Position numbers and translations under genes: made by a program. A stretch of 53,071 bases of DNA, taken from contig NZ_JAKEIP010000034.1 of assembly GCF_021474425.1 (NCBI RefSeq), forward strand, positions 1 to 53,071, given 5' to 3'. The stretch's first letter is position 1; every line of letters starts with the position of its first letter. Under the pieces are notes generated by a model, which saw nothing but the letters and a program-made list of their open reading frames with translations, was not told where the DNA came from and made no database searches. Below are positions 15,849 through 25,131 of this stretch, one piece after another. The DNA comes from Streptomyces muensis (lineage in GTDB: Bacteria; Actinomycetota; Actinomycetes; Streptomycetales; Streptomycetaceae).

Positions 15849-15854
15849 TTTTCC

Positions 15855-17267
15855 ATGACGCGATCTTTGCAGGCCGTGGCCTATTGCCGACCCTCCGTGC
15901 TGGAGTCCGCAGCGGACGGACAGCGCCTGGGACTCGAGACCTCCCGGGGCGTGACGCCCTCGGGTGTCGAGGACCATCCGCGGTTCTTCGCGGGCTTCCT
16001 GACGTCCCCTCAGGTGGCCTCGGCCGGCCTGCTCGCGGTGGCCGACGTGGCGGCAGCGCGGTACTACCAGCGGCAGCTGCGCGCCTCCCTCGACCCGGTC
16101 GTGACCGGCAACGGCGACCGGCTGCGCTTCGAGTCGTTCTCCGGCTGCTGCGGGGTGTACGCCCGCCTGGACGTGCTGGAGCCGGGCCTGGACGGCGGCG
16201 AGGTGGGACACGGCACGACGAACGTCGACGTCAACAACCCGCTGCGCGAGGCACTGTCCAGGATGGGCGCGGACGATCCGCTGCATCTGCGCGTGGGTCC
16301 GCAGGAGATGGCGGTGACCACGCTGGACGGTCCGGTCGTGGAGAAGAAGGTGCCGCTCCCGGACCGCTGGCTGCGGGGCTTCGCGGAGGCGCAGGTCATA
16401 GCGGCGGGCTTCGATCTGCGGGCCGAGCTGTCGGCCGCGGAGGCCGTGCGGTTCCTGCGGGCGCTGCCGCGCGGTGGGGCGCGCGGCGCGTCGGTGGGCG
16501 CACGGTGGGTGGTGCCGTCGGGGAGCGGCGGGCTGCGGCCGACCACGCGCGCGGTGCCCGGCGCGGTGTGTCTGCCTGGGCCGGAGCGGCTGGTCGCGCT
16601 CCAGCGGGTGCTGCGGCATGCCACGGCCCTGCGGGTGTACGGCCCCGCGGTCACCGGCGGCGCGGCCGCAACGGCCAGTGCCTGGGAGGTGGTGCTGCCG
16701 GGCATGCGGCTGACGCTGACCCTGTCGCCCGACGCCTCGCGCGGCTTCTCCGGCGAGGGCGGCGTCCTCGACGCGCTGGCCACCGACGAGGCCGCCGAGG
16801 ACGCGGAGCTGATCGCGGTGCTCCTCGCCTGGGAGCCCCGTGTCGACGTGGCCGACCTCGCAGCCGCGTCGGGCCTCACGGCCGAACGCGTGAGGGCGGC
16901 CCTGGTCCGCCTGGGCACGTCGGGGCGGGTCGGGTACGACACGGCGGAGGCGGCGTACTTCCACCGGGAGCTGCCGTACGACGCCGAGCGCGTGGAGCGG
17001 CACAACCCGCGGCTGCGTTCGGCCCGGGCGCTGGTGGCGGCGGGCGCGGTGACGTTGGACGGCGCCGTCGGGACGGTGACGGCGGAGGACGGGCATGTGC
17101 ACCGGGTGCGCGACGAGGCGGGCGTGCTCAGTTGCAGCTGTCTGTGGTGGGCGAAGTACCGGGGTGGGCGCGGGCCGTGCAAGCACGCGCTGGCGGTACG
17201 GATGGTGCGGCGTGGCATCGCCGCGGCGGAGCGGGACATGGCACGAGTCGACGGGGGTGCGCGATGA
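15855..17267 (+). CDS. SWIM zinc finger protein
   Basis: 470 residues. The only recognisable domain is a C-terminal SWIM zinc finger, CSCLWWAKY...GPCKHAL, with Cys427, Cys429, Cys442 and His444 in the CxCx(n)CxH pattern. It is predicted to bind DNA or proteins. The rest has no clear family beyond a winged-helix-like piece around residues 320-360 (DVADLAAASGLTAERVRAALVRLG). The gene heads a two-gene operon: its TGA overlaps the ATG of the DUF6493 gene. The leaderless damage-type promoter upstream suggests a role in DNA damage or stress response. No enzymatic motif is visible. Confidence 0.88.
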   Translation: MTRSLQAVAYCRPSVLESAADGQRLGLETSRGVTPSGVEDHPRFFAGFLTSPQVASAGLLAVADVAAARYYQRQLRASLDPVVTGNGDRLRFESFSGCCGVYARLDVLEPGLDGGEVGHGTTNVDVNNPLREALSRMGADDPLHLRVGPQEMAVTTLDGPVVEKKVPLPDRWLRGFAEAQVIAAGFDLRAELSAAEAVRFLRALPRGGARGASVGARWVVPSGSGGLRPTTRAVPGAVCLPGPERLVALQRVLRHATALRVYGPAVTGGAAATASAWEVVLPGMRLTLTLSPDASRGFSGEGGVLDALATDEAAEDAELIAVLLAWEPRVDVADLAAASGLTAERVRAALVRLGTSGRVGYDTAEAAYFHRELPYDAERVERHNPRLRSARALVAAGAVTLDGAVGTVTAEDGHVHRVRDEAGVLSCSCLWWAKYRGGRGPCKHALAVRMVRRGIAAAERDMARVDGGAR

Positions 17268-19924
17268 GTTCTCTGATGGACGCGGTAAGGGCCGGGCGGA
17301 CGGCCGAGGCGGTGAGTCTGCTGGACGGGATGACGGACGCCGAACGGCGGGCGTGTTTCCCCGAGTTGAAGGCTCTGCGCAAGGAGCTGAGGGCGGACCA
17401 GTGGACGTCTCAGGCCCGCCGCGCCTATCCCGCCCTGCATGCGGCGGGGACCGCGTGTCAGACCGGTGCGGCCGGCGTGGCGAGCTGGCTCGCGGCGTCC
17501 GACATGCGCTGGTGGCCCGCGTCACCGGGGGTGCTGATCGACCTCCTGGGCGACCGCTCCCCCGGCTGGCTCGGTGACGTGGTGCACCGCCTGGCCGAGC
17601 GTCCCGTCAGTTCGCGGGTGCCGTATGAGCTGATGGCGGGCCTGGTGAGGCTCTCCGGCTGCCCGGTACCGACGACGGAGGCCTATGTCCACGGGTGGGT
17701 GGAGCACGTCGGCCACGTCTGGCAGCGCGGCGACACGGTCCTGGACCGGTTGCGCAAGGATCCGCACCTGGGGCGGCTCGCGGCGGCGCTCTTCGAGACG
17801 AACGACATCGGCGGCAGGCTGGCCTGGACCGCCGCCGAAGGTCCGGACAGCTGGACGGAGTCGCTCGCGCGGCTCACCGTCGAAGGTGTCCTGGATCGCA
17901 AGGCGACGGTCGACGCGTGTCTGGCGCGGCTGCTGCGGGGCGGCCCGGCCGCCGACCACCGGGTGTTCCTGCGCATGCTGAAGGCCTTCGCCCTCACCCG
18001 TGACGAGGAGCTGGAACACGCGGCAGACTGGCTGGCGCTGGCCTCCGACGCCGCGTCCGTCGTGGCGGCGCACGCCCAGTCGGTGCTGGCGTCGCTGGCT
18101 CTGGACGGTGAACTGACCGCACGTCAGCTGGCCGAGATGTCGGGCGCCGTCCTCTTCCGCACCGAGAAGAAGCTCGTGCGGGCCCAGCTGGTCCTGCTGG
18201 GCAAGGTGATCGCCCGGGACGCGTCCACGGCCGACGAGTTGCTGCCCGCCGTGGCCCAGGCCTTCGGGCACGAGGACTCGGACGTGCAGGAGCGGGCGCT
18301 GAAGCTGGTGGAACGGCATGTCCGAAAGGCCGGCACCGCCGAGGTGCGGGAGGAACTCGCCATGGCGGCCGGACAGTTGATCCCCACCCTGCGGACGCGG
18401 GCGGCCCAGTGCCTCGGTGCCGCCCCGGTGGGAGCGGAGCCGGTGACGTACGAGGAGGTCCTGCCACCCGCACCGGAACCGGTGCGTCTGCCGCCCGCGC
18501 CCGAGTCGGCGACGGAACTCACCGAGGAAATCGGGGCGCTGCTGGCCACGGACGGTGACGTGACGGCGTTCGAGCGGGCCCTGGACGGACTCGTGCGGCA
18601 TGCGTACCGCGACCGGGACACGCTGCTTCAGGCCCTGGAACCGGTCGTCGCGGGCCGCTGGTGGGACCGACGGGATCCGCAGCACGGGTTCAGCGCGGAC
18701 GACCATTTCACCCGGAACCACGGCCTGATCAACGCGGCCCACGCGCTGGAGTTCCTGCTCGCGACACTGCGGGGAAAGCTGCTGACCGCCACACTCCACA
18801 AGGCCCTCCGACGCTGGACGAACACCACCGGCTGCGGTCACAGCCCGCTCTCCCAGGCCTTCGAGGCCCGCATCTGGGAGATCGCCTACCGGATCCGCAC
18901 CGAGCCGCTGCCGTTCCTGTTGTCCACGCCCACCTGGGGCACGGGTCTGCTGGAGCCGGACGAGCTGGTGGCACGGCTGGACGAGTACCGGCGCCTCGGG
19001 GCACGGGTGTCGGAGGCCGACTTCGCGCAGGCGCTGCTGCGGGTGCGACGCGGCGACCGCGCGGCGGCCGAGGCGGCTGCGGCTCGGGCGGTGGCGCTCG
19101 GCACTCCGGAGGGGACGCGGCTCGCCCAGTGGCTGGCGTCCGGAGCTCCCGCCATGCCGACGTTCCGGCGGCGGACGGCGGAGAACCGCATACTCGTGGA
19201 ATCAGCCGAAGTGGCCGAGTTGCAGGGGGACTTCCCGCCCGCCTTCCGCCCGTTGGGGCGGCCCGTGACCGTCTACCGGGATCGCTGGCACTGCTACCAC
19301 TGGAGCGACGGTATGCGACAGCACTGGCTGGCCCTGCTCCCCGAGCAGCGCGAACTCGTGGCGGTCAGGATGCTGAGCGACTTCTCGGCGGTCGCCGTCC
19401 ACGACACCCGAGGCGATGCGGCGGTCCTGCCTCTGCTGGCCGAGTCGGGCGGCGAGGCCGGTGAGGCGGTCCATCTGTCCGTGGCGTACGGGCTCGGAGC
19501 ACGGCATCCGGAGGACCGGCTCGCCGCTGTGGACGCCCTGCTGGTGCTGGCGGCGCGCGGCCAGCTCGACGGGGAACGGATGGGCGCGGATCTGGGGCAG
19601 TTGGTGCGACTCGGGGCCGTGAAGCCGTCGCGGCTCGTGGAGTCGATGCGGACGGCGGCGGCCACGGGGGCGAACGCCACCCTATGGGGGATGCTCCGGC
19701 ACACCGTGCCCGTGCTGCTCGCGGACCTGACGACCGGAGGTGCTGCCGCTCCGGCCCGGGGACTCGCGGATCTGCTGGCCGTCGCCGCGGAGTGTGCCGA
19801 ACGGACGGGGGCGCGCGAGGAGATACCGCACCTGGCGCGGACGGCTGAGCGCCGTGGCTCGTCCCGGCTGGTGACCCAGGCCAGGCGACTGCACAGCGCG
19901 CTGGCGGAGGGGGTGGCCGCCTGA
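17264..19924 (+). CDS. DUF6493-like helical repeat protein
   Basis: 886 residues from ATG 17264, which overlaps the SWIM gene stop (ATGA), so translation is coupled. The frame is open far upstream, but there it only mirrors the SWIM gene. The protein is mostly alpha-helical with HEAT-like helix pairs (for example RAQLVLLGKVIARDASTA, EDSDVQERALKLVERHVRK). It has no signal peptide, membrane segment or catalytic motif. A Pro-rich linker lies around residues 400-415. I assign it to the DUF6493 group from overall resemblance and the SWIM partnership, not from a search. It could be a scaffold acting with the SWIM protein on damaged DNA or in a conflict response (inference). Confidence 0.8.
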   Translation: MSSLMDAVRAGRTAEAVSLLDGMTDAERRACFPELKALRKELRADQWTSQARRAYPALHAAGTACQTGAAGVASWLAASDMRWWPASPGVLIDLLGDRSPGWLGDVVHRLAERPVSSRVPYELMAGLVRLSGCPVPTTEAYVHGWVEHVGHVWQRGDTVLDRLRKDPHLGRLAAALFETNDIGGRLAWTAAEGPDSWTESLARLTVEGVLDRKATVDACLARLLRGGPAADHRVFLRMLKAFALTRDEELEHAADWLALASDAASVVAAHAQSVLASLALDGELTARQLAEMSGAVLFRTEKKLVRAQLVLLGKVIARDASTADELLPAVAQAFGHEDSDVQERALKLVERHVRKAGTAEVREELAMAAGQLIPTLRTRAAQCLGAAPVGAEPVTYEEVLPPAPEPVRLPPAPESATELTEEIGALLATDGDVTAFERALDGLVRHAYRDRDTLLQALEPVVAGRWWDRRDPQHGFSADDHFTRNHGLINAAHALEFLLATLRGKLLTATLHKALRRWTNTTGCGHSPLSQAFEARIWEIAYRIRTEPLPFLLSTPTWGTGLLEPDELVARLDEYRRLGARVSEADFAQALLRVRRGDRAAAEAAAARAVALGTPEGTRLAQWLASGAPAMPTFRRRTAENRILVESAEVAELQGDFPPAFRPLGRPVTVYRDRWHCYHWSDGMRQHWLALLPEQRELVAVRMLSDFSAVAVHDTRGDAAVLPLLAESGGEAGEAVHLSVAYGLGARHPEDRLAAVDALLVLAARGQLDGERMGADLGQLVRLGAVKPSRLVESMRTAAATGANATLWGMLRHTVPVLLADLTTGGAAAPARGLADLLAVAAECAERTGAREEIPHLARTAERRGSSRLVTQARRLHSALAEGVAA

Positions 19925-20103
19925 CGAGACCCGTCACCGTCCCGGCCGGCCACCAGCCTCGCGCCGGCCCACCACACCCCGCCGCACCCCGCCGGGCACC
20001 GGGCAACATAATTGAAGAGACGACAAACCCGGCATAAGCCTTCTTTACCGCCCGGTCACAATGCGTTCGTGATCACGCAACACCCTTCCTTCACAGTGGC
20101 TGC

Positions 20104-21555
20104 ATGAGTCGAGACATATCTGATGTGACGCGGGCGAAGCACGGGCGCCCCGTGCACCACTGGCGACGCAACGTCATCCACCTGGCCGCCGTGCTCACGG
20201 CGGTGGCCGTGGTCGACGGCGTGACGCACCTGACCGGGAAGGGGCCTCACGGGGCGGCGGCGTTGCTGCTGGTTTCCGCGACGATACTGGTCGCCGCGGC
20301 GGGGTTGCGCTCATGGTGGTCACGCCGCCACGGTCACGCGCCGCCGACGAGCGATACCGATGCCCGGCCGCCCTCCGCAGAGCAGGCCGGGCCGTCGGAG
20401 CAGTCGCGGGAGCCGTCCGCGACAGTGCCCGAGGAGAGCGCGCTGTGGCGGATGCGGACGACGGTGAAGGACGCGCCGGGGTCGCTGGCGGCGCTGTGCA
20501 CGGCGCTCGCCGGGCTGCGGGTGGACATCCTCAGCCTCCAGACCCATCCGCTGGCCGAGGGCACGGTGGACGAGTTCCTGCTCCGTGCGCCCGGTGGGCT
20601 CACGGCGGCCGAGCTCACGGAGGCGGTGTCGGTGGCCGGCGGTGCCGGGACCTGGATCGAGCGGGCCGACGCCCATGACCTGGTGGACGCGCCGACCCGG
20701 GTGCTGGGCCTCGCCACCCGCACCGCCCTGGACGCGGCGGAACTCCCGCTGGCCCTGCGGCAGTTGCTGGGACGCTGCACCATCCGTTCGCTGCCGGCGG
20801 CGCCCGCAGGGGGCGGCCGGGGACCGAAGGCGGTGCCGGTGGAAGGAGCGCTGGAGGACACCGTGATGCGGCTGCGGGCGCCGGAAGGTGGAGTGATCAC
20901 CGTGGAGCGGCCGTATCTGCCGTTCACGCCGACCGAGTTCGCGCGGGCGCGGGCCCTGGTGGAGCTGGACGCCCGGCTCGGTCCGCGGGTGCCGCGCAGC
21001 CAGGACGTGCTGACACTGCCCGAGGGCCATGACATCACCGTGCGCCGCGCGGACACCGGTGACCTTCGGGCCGCGAAGGAGATGCACGAGCGGTGCTCCG
21101 CACGGACGCTCGGGATGCGGTACCACGGGCCGGTCGGTGACGCCGACCGCTATCTCGGTCACCTGCTCAGCCCGAGGTTCGGGCGGACGATCGCCGTGCA
21201 GACCGCGTCCGGGCGCATCGTCGGGCTCGGTCATCTGCTGTGGGACGGGGACGAGACGGAGGTCGCGCTGCTCGTCGAGGACGCGTGGCAGCGACGTGGC
21301 ATCGGGGCCGAGTTGCTGCGCAGGCTGGTGGGGATGGCGGTGGAGGCGGGGTGCGCGAGTGTGTACGCCGTGACGCAGTCGTCCAACACCGGGATGGTCG
21401 CGGCGATGCGGGGGTTGGGACTCCCCCTCGACTATCAGGTCGAGGAGGGGACCCTCGTCATCACGGCGCGGTTGGCTCCGCCGGTTCGGCCGGAGGACGG
21501 CGCGGTCGAGGTTACGGAGCGAGTGTCGAGCGTCGGTGAGCCGGGGAAGGCCTGA
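20104..21555 (+). CDS. Membrane-anchored ACT domain-GNAT acetyltransferase fusion
   Basis: 483 residues. Two hydrophobic segments near the N-terminus (residues about 23-42 and 50-66) are followed by a short Pro/Ser-rich linker. An ACT-like regulatory domain follows (LWRMRTTVKDAPGSLAALCTAL, about residues 115-190), with a possible second degenerate copy. The C-terminus is a GNAT N-acetyltransferase fold (HDITVRRADTGDLRAAKEM; VALLVEDAWQRRGIGAELLRRL, the acetyl-CoA pyrophosphate loop RRGIGA). ACT domains bind amino acids, so an amino-acid-controlled acetyltransferase at the membrane is a reasonable guess. The substrate is unknown. Confidence 0.85.
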   Translation: MSRDISDVTRAKHGRPVHHWRRNVIHLAAVLTAVAVVDGVTHLTGKGPHGAAALLLVSATILVAAAGLRSWWSRRHGHAPPTSDTDARPPSAEQAGPSEQSREPSATVPEESALWRMRTTVKDAPGSLAALCTALAGLRVDILSLQTHPLAEGTVDEFLLRAPGGLTAAELTEAVSVAGGAGTWIERADAHDLVDAPTRVLGLATRTALDAAELPLALRQLLGRCTIRSLPAAPAGGGRGPKAVPVEGALEDTVMRLRAPEGGVITVERPYLPFTPTEFARARALVELDARLGPRVPRSQDVLTLPEGHDITVRRADTGDLRAAKEMHERCSARTLGMRYHGPVGDADRYLGHLLSPRFGRTIAVQTASGRIVGLGHLLWDGDETEVALLVEDAWQRRGIGAELLRRLVGMAVEAGCASVYAVTQSSNTGMVAAMRGLGLPLDYQVEEGTLVITARLAPPVRPEDGAVEVTERVSSVGEPGKA

Positions 21556-21566
21556 ACGTCGTAGGG

Positions 21567-22778
21567 CTAGTGCCGGGCGGCTGCCGCGGGTTCGTTGTGG
21601 CGGGTCGCGCGGTTCCCCGCGCCTCTTTCGGGGCGCGCTCCCAGTGCCTCATCCAGGTCGGCCCACAGGTCCTCCACGTCCTCCAGGCCCACCGACATCC
21701 GCAGCAACCGGTCGCTGACCCCGGCGCCCCGCCTGTCGTCCGCGTCCACGATGCGGTGGCTGATGGACGCCGGGTGCTGGATGAGGGTGTCGACGCTGCC
21801 GAGGCTCACGGCCGGGGTGATCAGGCGGACGCCCGCGATGGCCTCGTGCGGGTCGCCGTGGACCTCGAAGGCGATCATGGCGCCGCCGATGCGCGGGTAG
21901 TGGACGCGGGCGACGCGCGGGTCGGCGGTGAGGCGGCGGGCGAGTTCGGCGGCGGTCTCCGAAGCGGCCCGGACGCGGACGGGGAGAGTGGAGAGGCCGC
22001 GCAGCAGGAGGTAGCCGGCCAGCGGATGCAGGACGCCGCCTGTGGCGAACCGTATCTGCCGGAGCCGTCCGGCGAACTCCTCGTCGCAGGCCACCACGCC
22101 CGCCATCACGTCCCCGTGCCCGCCGAGGTACTTGGTGGCGCTGTGCAGGACGAGCCGTGCACCGTGCTCGGCGGGGCGCTGGAGTACGGGCGTGGCGAAG
22201 GTGTTGTCCGCGAGCAGCGGCACGGATCCGCAGTCGTGGGCCACCGCGCGCAGGTCCACCTCGGCGAGCGTGGGGTTGGCCGGGGACTCGACCATCACCA
22301 GGCCGGTGTCCGGACGCAGCGCCTCCGCGATGCCGGCCGGGTCGGTCCAGGTGACCTCCGAGCCCAGCAGCCCGGCGGTGAGCAGATGGTCGCTGCAGCC
22401 GTACAGGGGACGTACGGCGACGACGTGGCGCAGGCCCATGGAGGCCCGTACGAGAAGGACCGCGGTCAGTGCCGCCATGCCGCTGGCGAAGGCGACCGCG
22501 GCCTCGGTGCCCTCCAGGCGGGCCAGGGCGGTCTCGAAGCGGGCGACGGTCGGGTTGCCGAGGCGGCCGTAGACGGGCGGGCCGTCCGGTTCGGCGCCGG
22601 TGGTCGCGAAGGCGTCGATGCGGGCGGCCTCGCCGCGGCTGTCGTAGGAGGGGTAGGTGGTGGACAGGTCGATCGGTGGGGCGTGCAGTCCCTGCCGGGC
22701 GAGGTCGTCGCGGCCGGCGTGGACGGCCTCGGTGGCGAGTGCTCTGGATGCGGTGCGTACCTCGTCGTACCCGTGCAT
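21567..22778 (-). CDS. Trans-sulfuration PLP enzyme (cystathionine gamma-synthase/lyase family)
   Basis: Cys/Met metabolism PLP-dependent enzyme, about 403 residues. Motifs: PPIDLSTTYPSYDS, YGRLGNPTVARFE, AVAFASGMAAL, ESPANPTLAEVDL, LADNTFATPVLQ, and the PLP lysine in SATKYLGGHGDV. This fits methionine gamma-lyase, cystathionine gamma-lyase or gamma-synthase; sequence alone does not decide. ATG 22778 has AGGGAGG 11 bases upstream; ATG 22811 in the same frame lacks a Shine-Dalgarno sequence and would add 11 residues. Divergent from an Lrp/AsnC regulator, which probably controls it. Confidence 0.92.
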   Translation of the reverse strand: MHGYDEVRTASRALATEAVHAGRDDLARQGLHAPPIDLSTTYPSYDSRGEAARIDAFATTGAEPDGPPVYGRLGNPTVARFETALARLEGTEAAVAFASGMAALTAVLLVRASMGLRHVVAVRPLYGCSDHLLTAGLLGSEVTWTDPAGIAEALRPDTGLVMVESPANPTLAEVDLRAVAHDCGSVPLLADNTFATPVLQRPAEHGARLVLHSATKYLGGHGDVMAGVVACDEEFAGRLRQIRFATGGVLHPLAGYLLLRGLSTLPVRVRAASETAAELARRLTADPRVARVHYPRIGGAMIAFEVHGDPHEAIAGVRLITPAVSLGSVDTLIQHPASISHRIVDADDRRGAGVSDRLLRMSVGLEDVEDLWADLDEALGARPERGAGNRATRHNEPAAAARH

Positions 22779-22860
22779 ACCGGCGTATGCCTCCCTGCTC
22801 GCTGGGTCCATGCAGCGGAAGACTGAACAGTGAGCGGGCCTCGCGGGTCGGACTCCGTGT

Positions 22861-22866
22861 TACGTT
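22861..22866 (+). promoter_or_regulatory. Candidate -10 element for leaderless lrp-type gene
   Basis: TACGTT fits TAnnnT and ends six bases before ATG 22873. There is no Shine-Dalgarno sequence. No convincing -35 is visible. Confidence 0.4.
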
Positions 22867-22872
22867 CGGCAC

Positions 22873-23379
22873 ATGGCCGAATCTGTCGTACTGGATCCGG
22901 TGGACCTGCATCTGCTGCGGCTGCTGCAGAACGACGCCCGGACCACGTATCGCGACCTCGCCGTGCAGGTCGGGGTGGCGCCGTCGACGTGTCTGGACCG
23001 GGTGACCCGGCTGCGACGTTCGGGCGTGATTCTCGGCCATCAGCTCAGGCTGGACCCGGCCAAGCTGGGCCGCGGGCTTCAGGCGCTGCTGTCCGTGCAG
23101 GTCAGGCCGCATCGGCGGGAGTTGGTGGGGCCGTTCGTGGAGCGGATCCGGGCGCTGCCGGAGTCGCTGACCGTGTTCCATCTGACCGGGCCGGACGACT
23201 ATCTCGTCCATGTCGCGGTCGCGGACATGGCGGATCTCCAGCGGCTGGTGCTGGACGAGTTCACCTCCCAGCGTGAGGTGGCGCGTGTGGAGACGCGGTT
23301 GATCTTCCAGCAGTGGGACTGCGGGCCGCTGCTGCCACCCGGCGCGCCGGAGAACAAGCCCTCAGCGAAATCCGGCTGA
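22873..23379 (+). CDS. Lrp/AsnC-family transcriptional regulator
   Basis: 168 residues. N-terminal helix-turn-helix (LDPVDLHLLRLLQNDART, then DLAVQVGVAPSTCLDRVTRLRRSGVI) and C-terminal RAM/AsnC ligand-binding domain (ALLSVQVRPHRRELVGPF, GPDDYLVHVAVADMADLQRLVLDEF). It senses amino acids in this family. Divergent from the trans-sulfuration enzyme gene, the likely target. The stop codon lies within a 20-base sequence that is repeated 30 bases downstream. Confidence 0.95.
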   Translation: MAESVVLDPVDLHLLRLLQNDARTTYRDLAVQVGVAPSTCLDRVTRLRRSGVILGHQLRLDPAKLGRGLQALLSVQVRPHRRELVGPFVERIRALPESLTVFHLTGPDDYLVHVAVADMADLQRLVLDEFTSQREVARVETRLIFQQWDCGPLLPPGAPENKPSAKSG

Positions 23380-23414
23380 CGCGGGCGGGCACCGGCGAAA
23401 CCGGGCTGACGCGG
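23365..23414. repeat. Direct repeat of a stop-codon region
   Basis: GCGAAATCCGGCTGACGCGG (23365-23384) recurs as GCGAAACCGGGCTGACGCGG (23395-23414). The first copy contains the Lrp gene stop codon and the second lies in the spacer, with the TGA in the same register. Confidence 0.75.
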
Positions 23415-23442
23415 TGGCGGTCGCCGTACGAGGATGGCCCGT

Positions 23443-25131
23443 ATGTCTGATACCCACAGCCCGCTGCCCCGTGAGGTCGCCGACGCGTATGTCGACGAGC
23501 TCATCGCCCTCGATCCGATCACCGGCACGTACCTCGGTGTGAAGGAGAGTTCGAGCCGGCTCCCCGACCTCTCGCCCGCGGGCCAGGAGGCACTCGCGGA
23601 GCTCCAGCGGGCCACTCTCGCGCGACTCGACGAGGCCGAGCGCGCGCCCGGCGCGGACAGTGACAGCGAGCGCCGGTGCGGGCGGCTGCTGCGCGAGCGG
23701 CTCACCGCGGAGCTCGCGGTGCACGAGGCCGACGAGGGCCTGCGCTCGGTCGGCAACATGGCCACGCCCGCCCACTCCATCCGTGAGGTCTTCACCGTCA
23801 CGCCGAGCGGGACCGACGAGGACTGGGCCGCCATCGCCGAGCGGCTGCGCGCGGTGCCGACCGCGTACGCCGGGTATCGCGAGTCGCTCGCCCTGGGGCT
23901 GGAGCGCAAGCTGTACGCGGCCCCTCGGCCGACCGCCACCTTCGTCGAGCAGCTCACCGAGTGGTCCGACACGGGTGAGGGCCACGGCTGGTTCGAGGAC
24001 TTCGTGTCGGCCGGTCCCGAGGCGCTGCGCGCCGAGCTGGACGAGGCCGCCCGCGGTGCGACGGCCGCGGTGGCGGAACTGCGGGACTGGATGCGCGACG
24101 TGTACGCGCCGGCGATCGAGGGCGCGCCGAACACGGTGGGCCGTGAGCGGTACGCCCGCTGGGCGCGCTACTTCAACGGCACGGACCTCGACCTCGACGA
24201 GGCGTACGCGTACGGCTGGGCCGAGTACCACCGTCTACTCGGCGAGATGAAGAAGGAGGCGGAGCGGATCCTTCCGGGCGCCGGGACGCCGTGGGTGGCG
24301 CTGGCGCATCTCGATGAGCACGGCAAGCACATCGAGGGCGTCGACGAGGTCCGCGACTGGCTTCAGGGCCTGATGGACGAGGCGATCGAGAAGCTGGACG
24401 GCACCCACTTCGAACTCGCCGAGCGGGTACGGAAGGTGGAGTCCTGCATCGCCCCGCCCGGCGGCGCGGCCGCCCCGTACTACACGCCCCCGACCGAGGA
24501 CTTCTCGCGCCCGGGCCGTACCTGGCTGCCGACGATGGGCCTGACCCGGTTCCCGGTCTACGACCTCGTCTCGACCTGGTACCACGAGGGCGTGCCCGGC
24601 CATCACCTCCAGCTCGCCCAGTGGGCGCACGTCGCGGAGAGCCTCTCCCGCTACCAGGCCACCGTCGGCCATGTCAGCGCCAACTGCGAGGGCTGGGCGC
24701 TGTACGCGGAGCGGCTGATGGACGAGCTCGGCTTCCTCACGGACCCCGAGCACCGGCTCGGTTACCTCGACGCGCAGATGATGCGGGCGGCCCGTGTCAT
24801 CGTCGACATCGGCATGCACCTGGAGCTGGAGATCCCGGCCGACTCGCCGTTCCACCCCGGTGAGCGCTGGACTCCGGAGCTGGCGCAGGAGTTCTTCGGC
24901 TCGCACAGCAGCCGTCCGGCGGACTTCGTGGAGAGCGAGCTGACCCGGTATCTGACGATTCCGGGCCAGGCCATCGGCTACAAGCTCGGCGAGCGGGCCT
25001 GGCTGCTGGGCCGCGAGCAGGCCCGCGAGCGGCACGGCGACGGCTTCGACCTCAAGGCGTGGCACATGGCGGCCCTGTCCCAGGGGTCGCTGGGCCTGGA
25101 CGACCTGGTGGACGAGCTGTCCGCGCTCTGA
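23443..25131 (+). CDS. DUF885-family zinc peptidase
   Basis: 562 residues from ATG 23443 with GAGGA about nine bases upstream; ATG 23434 is three codons earlier. DUF885 proteins are predicted metallocarboxypeptidase-like hydrolases. The zinc site HEGVPGHHLQ (HExxPGHH) is intact near residue 385, followed by ENCEGWALYAERLMDELGF-like sequence supplying the glutamate (read as NCEGWALYAERLM). No signal peptide is present, so it is cytoplasmic. The stop abuts the stop of the convergent SDR gene. Confidence 0.9.
   Translation: MSDTHSPLPREVADAYVDELIALDPITGTYLGVKESSSRLPDLSPAGQEALAELQRATLARLDEAERAPGADSDSERRCGRLLRERLTAELAVHEADEGLRSVGNMATPAHSIREVFTVTPSGTDEDWAAIAERLRAVPTAYAGYRESLALGLERKLYAAPRPTATFVEQLTEWSDTGEGHGWFEDFVSAGPEALRAELDEAARGATAAVAELRDWMRDVYAPAIEGAPNTVGRERYARWARYFNGTDLDLDEAYAYGWAEYHRLLGEMKKEAERILPGAGTPWVALAHLDEHGKHIEGVDEVRDWLQGLMDEAIEKLDGTHFELAERVRKVESCIAPPGGAAAPYYTPPTEDFSRPGRTWLPTMGLTRFPVYDLVSTWYHEGVPGHHLQLAQWAHVAESLSRYQATVGHVSANCEGWALYAERLMDELGFLTDPEHRLGYLDAQMMRAARVIVDIGMHLELEIPADSPFHPGERWTPELAQEFFGSHSSRPADFVESELTRYLTIPGQAIGYKLGERAWLLGREQARERHGDGFDLKAWHMAALSQGSLGLDDLVDELSAL

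Noticed and set aside
15755..17263. Upstream open extension of the DUF6493 gene
   Set aside because: It only mirrors the SWIM gene in another frame; the ATGA overlap at 17264 is the natural start.
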